Of a stretch of DNA of 64,000 nt, positions 8,892 through 17,051 are shown piece by piece; positions within the stretch are counted from its first letter, which is position 1, and every line of letters begins with the position of its first letter. Origin of the DNA: Streptomyces pluripotens (GTDB taxonomy: Bacteria > Actinomycetota > Actinomycetes > Streptomycetales > Streptomycetaceae); assembly GCF_000802245.2 (NCBI RefSeq), contig NZ_CP021080.1, positions 4,340,001 to 4,404,000 on the forward strand. Reading direction: 5' to 3'. Made by a program: the position numbers and the translations under genes. Below the pieces are notes generated by a model that made no database searches, was not told the DNA's origin, and was given only the letters and a program-made list of their open reading frames with translations.

Positions 8892-10045
8892 TGGGGGCAC
8901 AGCGGGTCGCGGAGCGCTTCACCGAGCTGTACGGGGCCCGGCCGGAGGGAGTGTGGGCGGCTCCGGGCCGGGTCAACCTGATCGGCGAGCACACCGACTA
9001 CAACGACGGCTTCGTCATGCCGTTCGCGCTGCCCCACCAGGCGATCGCCGCCGTTGCCCGCCGGGACGACGGGCTACTGCGCCTGCACTCGGCGGACGTC
9101 CAGGGCGGGGTGGCGGAAATGTCGCTGGACACCCCCGCTCCGCAGGGCGCCGGCGACTGGACGGCATACCCGGCGGGCGTGGTCTGGGCACTGCGCGAGG
9201 CGGGCCACGAGATCACCGGCGCGGACATCCACCTGTCGTCGACGGTCCCGGCCGGCGCGGGCCTGTCCTCGTCCGCCGCTCTGGAGGTCGTGATCGCCCT
9301 GGCGCTGGACGACCTGTACGAACTCGGCGTCCAGCCCCGGCAGCTGGCCCGCCTCTGCCAGCGCGCGGAGAACGTCTACGTTGGCGCCCCGACCGGGATC
9401 ATGGACCAGATGGCCTCCGCGTGCTGCACCGTCGGGCACGCGCTGTTCCTCGACACCCGCGACCTCTCCCAACGGCAGATCCCCTTCGACCTCGCGGCCG
9501 GGGGACTGCGCCTGCTGGTGGTCGACACCCGGGTCAAGCACGCCCACAATGCCGGCGCGTACGGCAAGCGCCGTGCGGGCTGCGAGAAGGGCGCCGCCCT
9601 GCTCGGCGTCGACGCCCTCAGGGACATCCCGTACGCCGACCTGGACGCGGCCCTCGCGCGCATCGGCGACGAGGAAGAGGTCGTCCGCCTGGTCCGGCAC
9701 GTCGTCACCGAGGACCATCGGGTCGAGCGGGTCGTGGAACTCCTGCGCGCCGGTGAGATCCGCGCCGTCGGCCCGGTCCTCTCCGAGGGCCACGCCTCGC
9801 TCCGCGACGACTTCCGCGTCTCCTGCCCCGAGCTGGATCTGGTCGTCGACACCGCGCTGGCGAACGGCGCCCTCGGCGCCCGGATGACCGGCGGCGGCTT
9901 CGGCGGCTCGGCGATCGTCCTGGCGGAGGCCGCCGAGGTGAACGCGGTCACCAAGGCGGTCGAGGAGGCCTTCATCGCGGCCGGCTTCACGGCTCCACAG
10001 ATCTTCGAGGCGGTGCCTTCGGCCGGGGCCCGGCGGGTGAACTGA
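8891..10045 (+). CDS. galK: Galactokinase
   Basis: 384 residues, GHMP kinase superfamily. It phosphorylates galactose at C1, the entry step of the Leloir pathway. Motif 1 (GRVNLIGEHTDYNDGFVMP, the galactokinase signature), motif 2 (PAGAGLSSSAALE, phosphate loop) and motif 3 (GARMTGGGFGGSAI) are all intact. The GTG at 8891 overlaps the galE stop by one base (TAGTG) and opens directly into MGAQRVAERF. Last gene of the operon; 174 nt without a gene follow. Confidence 0.96.
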   Translation: MGAQRVAERFTELYGARPEGVWAAPGRVNLIGEHTDYNDGFVMPFALPHQAIAAVARRDDGLLRLHSADVQGGVAEMSLDTPAPQGAGDWTAYPAGVVWALREAGHEITGADIHLSSTVPAGAGLSSSAALEVVIALALDDLYELGVQPRQLARLCQRAENVYVGAPTGIMDQMASACCTVGHALFLDTRDLSQRQIPFDLAAGGLRLLVVDTRVKHAHNAGAYGKRRAGCEKGAALLGVDALRDIPYADLDAALARIGDEEEVVRLVRHVVTEDHRVERVVELLRAGEIRAVGPVLSEGHASLRDDFRVSCPELDLVVDTALANGALGARMTGGGFGGSAIVLAEAAEVNAVTKAVEEAFIAAGFTAPQIFEAVPSAGARRVN

Positions 10046-10219
10046 CGCACCGGTTCCCGCCGCCTGCACCGCCTCGTCCGCGACCTGCGGTTGCGGGAGG
10101 CCTCGTCACCCGTCACCAAACCACTCGCCCGGGTAAGGGGCTTACGCGGGCCGGTAACGTACGACGCCGTCACTACTGCATGCCCGATGGCACACCGGGA
10201 GATCAGGGGGAGCCCACAC

Positions 10220-10672
10220 ATGGCCTGGGAGGAATGGGAGCAGCTGAAGGCCCAGGCGGCCGACCCGCGCCATTCCACGCGGATGCAGCTCAACCAGTAT
10301 GTGGCCGCACCGGGAGGTGGCGGCGATACCAAGGGCGATCTCGTGGTGGGGCACAAGGATCTCGAGGCGGTTGGCAAGGCGGCCCATGACCTGTTCGACG
10401 ACTTCACAAACTACAGCGGCCACGCGCGTGTGGCCTCCGAGTCCGCCGCGGGCGGGCTCAAGGGCGAGGGTTTCGCCCTCGGAGGCGCGCTGGAACACGT
10501 GACAGAGCGTTGGAATGAGCAGGCCAGAACTCTGCTGGACGCCTGCGCCCACATCTCCAACCACCTGCGGTACACCAAGAACCAGCATGCGGCCGATGAT
10601 TCCTACATCGCCGGCGCGGTCAGCAGCATCGCCACCCTCGACGAGGGTTTCGACAACCGGAGGGGCTACTGA
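10220..10672 (+). CDS. Small WXG100-like helical protein
   Basis: 150 residues starting at the ATG at 10220, preceded by CAGGGGGA. The N-terminus (MAWEEWEQLKAQAA) resembles actinobacterial type VII secretion-associated small proteins; the centre, from KDLEAVGKAAHDLFDDF to LEHVTERWNEQARTLLDACA, reads as two amphipathic helices around a turn, the WXG100-type hairpin, though a strict W-x-G is not present. It lies 5 nt upstream of a large protein with its own WXG-like head, matching the usual pairing of a small WXG100 partner with a larger substrate. No secretion machinery genes are in the window. Role inferred. Confidence 0.7.
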   Translation: MAWEEWEQLKAQAADPRHSTRMQLNQYVAAPGGGGDTKGDLVVGHKDLEAVGKAAHDLFDDFTNYSGHARVASESAAGGLKGEGFALGGALEHVTERWNEQARTLLDACAHISNHLRYTKNQHAADDSYIAGAVSSIATLDEGFDNRRGY

Positions 10673-10677
10673 CGCCG

Positions 10678-12849
10678 ATGGATCTTGATGCACTGCGCCA
10701 CGGCAGCTTCGCCAAGCTCGGTGAAGCGGTCGCCGACTGGCAGCAGATGACGAAGAGACTCGGCGACCTGAAGAAGGACGCCGAGGAGAACCTCAAGGCC
10801 AAGGCTGACAAGGCCAAGTGGGCCGGAGCTAACGCCATCGTCACCCGCGAGTTCATCACCAGGACCGCCGCTGAGTTCGCCGACGCGCACACCCAGGCGG
10901 ATTCCATCACCAAGATCCTCAGCGACACGCACGGCGAACTCATCAGCTACCGCACCCAGCTGAACGACGTGATCGCGCAGGCCGGGAAACAGGGACTGCT
11001 GGTACTCGACACCGGTGACGGGTCCTTCGCCGTCATGGGGAAGACCCGTCCCGACTGGGCGTCCGACCCCAGCGGAGGGACCGGCCTGGTGGACCAGACG
11101 GTGCTGGACGGCTTCCGCAACGAGATCCAAGGCGTCCTGACCAAGGCGACGCAGAGCGACAGCAGCGCCGCGAAGGCCCTCCGGCTCCTCGTGGACCAGG
11201 CCAAGTACGGTTTCACGGACGCCTCCTACACGGACCGGGACGAGGCGGCCAAGGCCGTCGCGGCTGCCGGGAAGCTGGCATGGATGGCCAAGCACCCAGC
11301 TGACATGTCCCTCGACGACGTTGCCGCCTTCAACCGCACGATGGACCAGTACCACGACGACCCCCTGTTTGCAGAACAGTTCGTGACTCGCCTGGGAGCC
11401 AAGGGCACGCTCCAGTTCTGGACCGAGATGACCCACTCCCATGCCGGTGCCAGGGGCGCGGAACTGGAGACGATGAAGGACCTGCAGACCAGCTTGGGCC
11501 TGACCCTGGCCACGGTGTCCTTCTCGGACTCGGACGCCATGCGGGTCTGGAAGAAGGATCTGATCGCCGAACGCAACATCAACTTCCGGGCCACCGACTC
11601 GACCAGTGCTTTCGGCGCCCTCGGCTCCCAGGTCATCAGCAGCCTTCTGCACCAGGGCCAGTTCGACACCGAGTTCCTGGACGACTACCGCGAGAAGCTG
11701 TTCAAGGCGGACAAGGCAGCAGGGGACTCGGGCACCCATGACCTGTGGGCCAAGGGGTACGACTCCCTGGACCTCGTCTTCGGCGGCGGCAATGGCCGGG
11801 ACCCGCTGGAGGGGCTGTTCGACGGGCTGTCCCACAACCCCGAGGCGGCCCAGCACGCCTTCGAGTCCAAGTCGGACCTGGATCACATGCTCGGCACCAC
11901 CAGATTCACAGACCGGGAAGAGACCCTCGGACGCGCCATGGAGGCTGCCGTCACCGGCGTCGCCGACGGTGACACCACCTCCATGGCCCCGCCGCACAGC
12001 GCGACCCAGGTCAAGATCATGGCCAACATCATGCATGCGGTGGCCGACCCCGACGGAGGCGCGGACCTGGCGACCAGCGGGCTCGGCGAGAGCTTCGGGG
12101 ATATGGCGGCGGCTTACATGCCGGAGATCAGCCATGCGCTCGCAGGGCCTGGTTCGGAAGCTGTCTTCGTTACGAACAGCGAATCACCTTCCGGGTTGAG
12201 TCTTCCAGACGTCACTCGTTTTCTCTCGGCAACATCTGCAGATCCTTCCGGAAGAGCAGGAGTTATCTACGGAGAAAGTATCTACACTGGCAACCTGGTT
12301 GAGGCGCATCTTTCGAATCCAGCCTTGTTTGATGGAAGTCACAAACAAGTCCTCACTGATATCGGCAGAAACGCTGGGATTATCGAGGGTATTGTTGGGC
12401 ACTCTGCTGCGAATGCGGAAGTTGATGGAGCCATCAATGGTGAGAGAGATTACAACGATGCTATGCAGCAAAAGGGGGACTATGCAAAAACGTGGGTTGC
12501 TATTGGTGTGAGCTTCGTCAAGGTTCCCGAAAGGCTTGGTGGGGACGTGATGGGAGCGTTTGTCGGAGGTGGTGTCGGGGCTGTTGCTGGAGGCGCTGTT
12601 GACCGTCTGGTAGAAGGTCAACAACTTGACGGCGCCAAAGACGAGGCCCTGTATCGCTCGAGTCGTGACCTGTTCATGATGCGCGATTCGGTGAGTCAGC
12701 AGACACAGTGGTCAGTGGAGGATGCCTTGGTCCGAAATGACGTAGACCTGCCGGAGGATGCAATCAAGGACACGATGCGGCAAGCCGTCAACGATGGCTG
12801 GAAAGACAGCGACTACTACTTGAATCGCTCCAAGGCGCAATATGAGTGA
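10678..12849 (+). CDS. Large WXG/DUF6571-like protein
   Basis: 723 residues. The first ~110 residues are helical with WAG in 'KAKWAGANAIV', a WXG-type turn. From about residue 150 it follows the layout I associate with the actinobacterial DUF6571 family ('LAWMAKHPADMSLDDVAAFN', 'QFVTRLGAKGTLQFW'); this name is from memory. A Gly/Ala-rich hydrophobic stretch (GGDVMGAFVGGGVGAVAGGAV) near residue 625-645 could insert in or cross a membrane. The first ~500 codons are normal high-GC Streptomyces, whereas from about 12,160 the DNA drops to roughly 50% G+C (28/60 G+C at 12,301-12,360), with codons such as ATT, AAA and GTT. Possible type VII secretion substrate; activity unknown. Confidence 0.78.
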   Translation: MDLDALRHGSFAKLGEAVADWQQMTKRLGDLKKDAEENLKAKADKAKWAGANAIVTREFITRTAAEFADAHTQADSITKILSDTHGELISYRTQLNDVIAQAGKQGLLVLDTGDGSFAVMGKTRPDWASDPSGGTGLVDQTVLDGFRNEIQGVLTKATQSDSSAAKALRLLVDQAKYGFTDASYTDRDEAAKAVAAAGKLAWMAKHPADMSLDDVAAFNRTMDQYHDDPLFAEQFVTRLGAKGTLQFWTEMTHSHAGARGAELETMKDLQTSLGLTLATVSFSDSDAMRVWKKDLIAERNINFRATDSTSAFGALGSQVISSLLHQGQFDTEFLDDYREKLFKADKAAGDSGTHDLWAKGYDSLDLVFGGGNGRDPLEGLFDGLSHNPEAAQHAFESKSDLDHMLGTTRFTDREETLGRAMEAAVTGVADGDTTSMAPPHSATQVKIMANIMHAVADPDGGADLATSGLGESFGDMAAAYMPEISHALAGPGSEAVFVTNSESPSGLSLPDVTRFLSATSADPSGRAGVIYGESIYTGNLVEAHLSNPALFDGSHKQVLTDIGRNAGIIEGIVGHSAANAEVDGAINGERDYNDAMQQKGDYAKTWVAIGVSFVKVPERLGGDVMGAFVGGGVGAVAGGAVDRLVEGQQLDGAKDEALYRSSRDLFMMRDSVSQQTQWSVEDALVRNDVDLPEDAIKDTMRQAVNDGWKDSDYYLNRSKAQYE

Positions 12850-13498
12850 AGAAGTGCTACAGAAAGACGGAAAGTCGCGAATTGTGAGGGGGTTCGCCAT
12901 TTGTCTGGCGGTAACGGGACTTGTGGGCGGCGGCTTCTTCCTGTTCTTCTCAAAGGGGCTTTATCTTCTTCCAGAAAAGGTGTGTGACCATGCTGTGTCG
13001 CGGGACCTTGTGATTCAAGTTCTGCCACGTGCGCGATCAGCAGAGGAATGGGCTGATCAAGATGGCGTGGGGCGTCGATTTTCTTTTGCTTGCCGCGTTT
13101 CCACCAGCGGTGACTCGATTCTGTCGGGGCAGGTGGATCTTCGGGATTCGTCTGAATCCGCGTGGGAAGATCACTATGGGAGTCTTGCAGGCCACCGTAT
13201 TGTGACAACCTCGAAAGACGGTGTCGAAGCACTGGCGCAGATGGATGGCGATATCGGCTCCGCTTCCATCTATGTCCCTTGCGCTCCGGCGAACGTCGAG
13301 GAAGGGAGCGCGTCGCAGGCCTATGCCTTGGTGGCGGAGGCCGGTGTGACCGGCAAGAGCAGGGCCACCGGCGCCGAACTGCGCCAGGCCCTGACTGACT
13401 TCGCCTACCAACTCACCCAGCGCGCCTACGGGCTGGCCGAGTGTAAGACCCCTCGTGCGTTTCCCGAGCAACTGCCCCGCTACAAGGATCGCCGATGA
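12842..13498 (+). CDS. Single-span membrane protein of the WXG operon
   Basis: 218 residues; the ATG overlaps the end of the preceding gene by 8 nt. A short basic cytoplasmic start is followed by one hydrophobic span (FAICLAVTGLVGGGFFLFF, about residues 18-36) and an extracytoplasmic domain with four Cys residues (in KVCDH, FACRV, VPCAP, AECKT), probably two disulfides. The first two thirds share the low G+C of the preceding gene's 3' end; normal composition returns near 13,320. I do not recognise the family. Its place directly after a possible secreted effector makes an immunity or anchoring role possible, which is inference. Confidence 0.75.
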   Translation: MSEEVLQKDGKSRIVRGFAICLAVTGLVGGGFFLFFSKGLYLLPEKVCDHAVSRDLVIQVLPRARSAEEWADQDGVGRRFSFACRVSTSGDSILSGQVDLRDSSESAWEDHYGSLAGHRIVTTSKDGVEALAQMDGDIGSASIYVPCAPANVEEGSASQAYALVAEAGVTGKSRATGAELRQALTDFAYQLTQRAYGLAECKTPRAFPEQLPRYKDRR

Positions 13499-14265
13499 CG
13501 GATGAAGAGATCGTCGCTCAGTTCGACGGCCGTGGGCGGGTGCACATGCGGTTCCACTGCGTCGACGCAGACCTCCGCCGTGCCGAGGAGATCGCTCGCG
13601 CACTCGGCTACCGGCTGCTCTCCGGCACAACCCTTCCGCGGCGCGTGAATCCCCCGCGAGGAGGCAGTGTTGTCTGCTGGTACGAACGCGACGACGACCC
13701 GCGAGCCCGCCGTTGTGCCGAGCGGACCGTCGAGCGGTTGCGCGCGGGACTGCCGGTGCTGTCGGACTGTGAGCCGCCCGCGTCGCCGCCTGCTCCGCCC
13801 CCGCCCCTCAGCCCCCGGCGGCAGCCGCCGCCCCGCCCTCGGCGGTCGCTGAAGCCCCAACCGCCCCCCGGTCGGTCCGCGTGGACCCCGGATCCCGCCT
13901 CGGCCGCCCTACCCGCCTCCCCCTCCGCCGCCACCCCCCGTTTGACCGGCGGCCGTCGGTCCTTCCCGGCCAGCACCCGCTTCTTTTCGGCCCGGCCCCA
14001 CCGCTTTGCCGGACATAGGCGCCTGGGATCCTCCTGGGGCACAGCTCTTCCGGGTGCCCAGCCGCGAGCGAAAAGATCGCGTCGGGCTTTGTCGACTTCT
14101 GCCTCAATACGAAACGTGCAACACACCGTGAACACCTTGGACGGTCAGTTCTGCAAATCACCTTCCGCTGTCCGCTCCCATCCGTACTCTGAGGAACAGC
14201 ACCGGTGGGGGCCGGTGCTGATCAGGGGGCGAGGCAGGCGGGTACGGCGCCCGCGGTGGGGGTAG
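13495..14265 (+). CDS. Unknown protein with proline-rich tail; C-terminus doubtful
   Basis: 256 codons starting at the ATG at 13495, overlapping the previous stop (ATGA). Residues 1-92 look like a compact domain (DADLRRAEEIARALGYRL; GGSVVCWYERDDDPRARRCAE) with normal amino acid use. After that the frame becomes Pro/Arg-rich and then Arg/Ser-rich without recognisable character, passing through C-runs at 13,795-13,870. The real protein may be shorter, with a frame change in this C-rich stretch, or may keep a disordered tail. No family recognised; it completes the four-gene WXG operon. Confidence 0.5.
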   Translation: MTDEEIVAQFDGRGRVHMRFHCVDADLRRAEEIARALGYRLLSGTTLPRRVNPPRGGSVVCWYERDDDPRARRCAERTVERLRAGLPVLSDCEPPASPPAPPPPLSPRRQPPPRPRRSLKPQPPPGRSAWTPDPASAALPASPSAATPRLTGGRRSFPASTRFFSARPHRFAGHRRLGSSWGTALPGAQPRAKRSRRALSTSASIRNVQHTVNTLDGQFCKSPSAVRSHPYSEEQHRWGPVLIRGRGRRVRRPRWG

Positions 14266-14438
14266 CAGTCTCTGCGACGGCGGCAGCCGTGCGGCGGGAC
14301 GACCTTTCCGTGGTGTGTCGTACCCGCGGGTCGTCGTTCTCCGGACCTTTTCCGGGCTTTTCCGGAGCGGTCGAACATGGAGCCGTTTCGGACCTTGGGT
14401 ATCCCCTGCTCCGCGTGGAGCCTGGGGAAGGGGGTTAT

Positions 14439-15206
14439 GTGGTTCGCATCCGAGTCCTGGTCGTGGACGACCACCGCATCTTCGCCGAGTCGCTCGCCGC
14501 GGCCCTGGCCGCCGAGCCGGACGTCGACGTCTTCGCTGCCGGCAGCGGTCCAGCCGCGCTGCGCTGCCTGGAGCGGGCAGCGGGCGACGGCCGACGCTAC
14601 GACGTCATGCTGGTGGACGCCGACCTGGGCGGCGGCCTGCCCACCACCCGCCCCGCCGTGCCCGTGCACGAGGGCGACGAGGAGGGACTGGTAGACGGCA
14701 TCTCACTCGTCGCCGGGGTCCGGTCCGCCCAGCCCGCTGTGCGGACCGTCGTCCTCGCCGAGAAGGACGACCCGCGCCGCGCGGCCCTGGCCCTGCAGGC
14801 CGGCGCCTCCGGATGGGTCGCCAAGGACTGCTCGCTGTCGAGGCTGCTGACGGTGATCCGAGGGGTGCTGCGCGACGAGACGCATCTGCCGCCCGCGTTG
14901 CTCACCGGCGTGCTCAAGGAGCTGACCGCCGCCCGCAGGCACCGGACCGAAAGCGAGCGGCTGGTGGAGTCACTCACCCCGCGTGAGCGGGAGGTGCTGC
15001 GGTGCATGGTCGCCGGGCTCGGCCGCAAGGCCGTCGCCGAGCGGCTGTTCCTCTCCCCGCACACCGTGCGCACCCACATGCAGAACGTCCTCGGGAAGCT
15101 GGGCGTCCATTCGACGCTGGCTGCCGTCGCGCTCGCGCGGCGTGCGGGCGTGGGGCCCGCGGAACTAACTGGGGACGTTGTCGAACGGGGCGGTCAGCTG
15201 GCGTAG
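14439..15206 (+). CDS. LuxR/NarL-type response regulator with receiver insertion
   Basis: 255 residues. The receiver domain has the acidic pair (VVDDH, D10-D11), phosphoacceptor Asp60 (VMLVDAD) and the conserved Lys (GWVAKD). Between the acceptor and the next helix lies an unusual ~22-residue Pro/Glu-rich insertion (GGGLPTTRPAVPVHEGDEEG), where most receivers have a short 'MPG.DG' loop. The C-terminal LuxR helix-turn-helix (LTPREREVLRCMVAGLGRKAVAERL...SPHTVRTHMQNVL) is intact. The GTG at 14439 follows GGGGAAGGGGG and starts the receiver strand. No kinase is adjacent. The 3' end overlaps the convergent marR-type gene by 42 nt. Confidence 0.87.
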   Translation: MVRIRVLVVDDHRIFAESLAAALAAEPDVDVFAAGSGPAALRCLERAAGDGRRYDVMLVDADLGGGLPTTRPAVPVHEGDEEGLVDGISLVAGVRSAQPAVRTVVLAEKDDPRRAALALQAGASGWVAKDCSLSRLLTVIRGVLRDETHLPPALLTGVLKELTAARRHRTESERLVESLTPREREVLRCMVAGLGRKAVAERLFLSPHTVRTHMQNVLGKLGVHSTLAAVALARRAGVGPAELTGDVVERGGQLA

Positions 15207-15662
15207 CAGCCCGGCCAGTTCCGCCCGCTGGGCGCGGGACAGCTCTACGAGGATCGCCCGCTCCTGTTCCAGCAGCCCTGCCAGCGCCTGGTCCGCACGG
15301 TCCCGGCCCGTCCCGGTCAGCCGGACCAGCACGCCCCGCCGGTCGCTCGGGTCGGGGAGCCGTTCGACCAGGCCCTTCTTCGCCAGCCGGTCGATCCGGT
15401 TGGTCATCGTGCCCGAGGTGACCAGGGTCTGCGTCAGCAACTGGCCGGGGGAGAGCTGGTACGGCGTGCCTGCGCGCCGAAGCGCGGTCAGCACGTCGAA
15501 CTCCCAGGGTTCCAGCTGGTGCTCGGCGAAGGCGAGCCGGCGCGCGCGGTCCAGGTGCCGGGCGAGACGGCTCACCCGGCTGAGCACTTCCAGCGGCTCC
15601 ACGTCGAGGTCCGGGCGCTCCCGGCGCCACGCTGCGACCAGCCGATCGACCTCGTCCTCCAT
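15165..15662 (-). CDS. tamR: MarR-family regulator TamR
   Basis: 165 residues with the MarR winged helix: LEPWEFDVLTALRRAGTPYQLSPGQL, recognition helix region SGTMTNRIDRLAKKGLVER and wing DPSDRRGVLVRLT. Established: in Streptomyces a MarR protein named TamR is encoded divergently from the trans-aconitate methyltransferase gene tam, and binding of citrate, trans-aconitate or related acids releases it from DNA, linking tam expression to the citric acid cycle. Here the gene is divergent from a tam gene with two operator-like palindromes between them, which supports the name. ATG at 15660-15662. Confidence 0.88.
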   Translation of the reverse strand: MEDEVDRLVAAWRRERPDLDVEPLEVLSRVSRLARHLDRARRLAFAEHQLEPWEFDVLTALRRAGTPYQLSPGQLLTQTLVTSGTMTNRIDRLAKKGLVERLPDPSDRRGVLVRLTGTGRDRADQALAGLLEQERAILVELSRAQRAELAGLLRQLTAPFDNVPS

Positions 15663-15698
15663 AGCGCTCAGTGTAGTGGTTGTGTCGACATGAAGTCT

Positions 15699-15725
15699 CT
15701 TGATGTCAAGTCTCTTGACATTGAG
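15699..15725. promoter_or_regulatory. Tandem TamR-type operator
   Basis: Two 12-nt imperfect palindromes lie head to tail 15 nt apart: CTTGATGTCAAG (15699-15710, 5-bp arms, 2-nt centre) and CTTGACATTGAG (15714-15725), each preceded by TCT. They occupy the 89-nt divergent gap between tamR and tam, 26-37 nt from each start, where bound protein would block both promoters. Confidence 0.75.
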
Positions 15726-15751
15726 ATAAGTGTCCGAGGACAGTGGGAGGC

Positions 15752-16576
15752 ATGACGAACCCCCATTGGGACCCCGACCAGTACCTCCGGCACGCCCACC
15801 ACCGGGCCCGTCCCTTCACCGATCTCCTCGCCCGCCTCCCCGCCCTCCCGGGGCAACCGCCCCCGGGGCGACCCCGCATCGCCGACCTCGGCTGCGGCCC
15901 CGGCAACGTCACCGCCCTGCTCGCCGAACGCTGGCCGACCGCACACATCACCGGCTACGACAACTCGCCCGAGATGCTCGACAAGGCCCGCACCGACCAC
16001 GAAGGTCCGACGACCGGGGGAGGCCGCCTGGACTTCTCCCACGCCGACGTCCGCACCTGGACGCCCGGGGAGCCGTACGAACTGATCGTCTCCAACGCCA
16101 CCCTCCAGTGGGTGCCGGGCCACGCCGACCGCTTCGCCGACTGGATCGCCGCCCTGAGGCCCAAGGGAACCTTCGCGTTCCAGGTCCCGGACAACACCGA
16201 CGCCCCGTTGCACGCCCTGATGCGCGAACTCGCCGCCACCCCCCGCTGGAAGGACCGCCTCGGCGGCATGCTGCGCCGCACCGACTCCGTCCACACCCCC
16301 GGCTCCTACCTGGACCGCCTCGCCCGCCTGGGCTGCGCGACCGACGTGTGGCAGACGACGTACTTCCACGTCCTGGCAGGCCCCGACCCGGTCCTGGACT
16401 GGGTGAAGGGCACCGGGCTGCGCCTCGCCCTCACCGCCCTGGCCGACGATCCCGAGGCTCGCGACGCATTCCTCGCCGAGTACCGGGACCTGCTCCGGCA
16501 GGCGTACCCGAGCGCCGGCTACGGCACCGTGCTGCCCTTCCGCCGGCTGTTCGCCGTAGCTGTGAAGGGGGCGTGA
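15752..16576 (+). CDS. tam: Trans-aconitate 2-methyltransferase
   Basis: 274 residues, class I SAM-dependent methyltransferase. It methylates trans-aconitate, an inhibitor of aconitase that forms from the cycle intermediate cis-aconitate. SAM motif I is IADLGCGPGNVTALLAERWP, motif II GYDNSPEMLDKAR, and the substrate region carries SNATLQWVPGH as in Escherichia coli Tam. The ATG at 15752 lies only 1-2 nt after GGGAGG; an in-frame GTG at 15743 (behind GAGGA) is an alternative start. Divergent from tamR; it overlaps the next gene by 4 nt. Confidence 0.92.
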   Translation: MTNPHWDPDQYLRHAHHRARPFTDLLARLPALPGQPPPGRPRIADLGCGPGNVTALLAERWPTAHITGYDNSPEMLDKARTDHEGPTTGGGRLDFSHADVRTWTPGEPYELIVSNATLQWVPGHADRFADWIAALRPKGTFAFQVPDNTDAPLHALMRELAATPRWKDRLGGMLRRTDSVHTPGSYLDRLARLGCATDVWQTTYFHVLAGPDPVLDWVKGTGLRLALTALADDPEARDAFLAEYRDLLRQAYPSAGYGTVLPFRRLFAVAVKGA

Positions 16577-16959
16577 ACGTGCTGATCGCCGTCGACCACG
16601 TGCAGCTCGCGGCACCGCCCGGCTCCGAGGACACCCTGCGGGCGTACTACGTGGACGTCCTCGGCATGACGGAAACCCCCAAGCCACCGGAGCTCGCCGC
16701 CCGCGGGGGATGCTGGTTCGAGGCGGGCTACGTCCGGCTCCACCTGGGTCTTGAGGAGGACTTCCGTCCTGCGAAGAAGGCTCACCCGGGGCTGCGGGTG
16801 ACGGGCATCGAGGCGTACGCCGCCCGCCTCGCGGCCCAGGGGGCCCCGGTGACCTGGGACGACACCCTCCCGGGCTACCGCCGCTTCTACTCCGAGGATC
16901 CGGTGGGGAACCGCCTGGAGTTCCTGGAGACGGTCACGGCGTCCGGCCCGGGCGGGTGA
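16573..16959 (+). CDS. VOC-superfamily (glyoxalase-like) protein
   Basis: 128 residues beginning at the GTG that overlaps the tam stop (GTGA). The sequence has the two beta-alpha-beta-beta-beta modules of the VOC fold: VDHVQLAAPPGSEDTLRAYYVDVLG, then RFYSEDPVGNRLEFLE, with His9 and a terminal Glu as likely metal ligands. Members act as lyases, isomerases, dioxygenases or binding proteins; the substrate is not evident. Translational coupling with tam suggests a related small-molecule detoxification role. Confidence 0.85.
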   Translation: MNVLIAVDHVQLAAPPGSEDTLRAYYVDVLGMTETPKPPELAARGGCWFEAGYVRLHLGLEEDFRPAKKAHPGLRVTGIEAYAARLAAQGAPVTWDDTLPGYRRFYSEDPVGNRLEFLETVTASGPGG

Positions 16960-17051
16960 CGAGGGCGCGGGGCCTTGGGTGGCGGACCTGCGGACGTGGG
17001 CGCGGGCGCGCCGAGCCGGGCCTGAAACCGGCGGGCGTGAACCGCGGCTCC

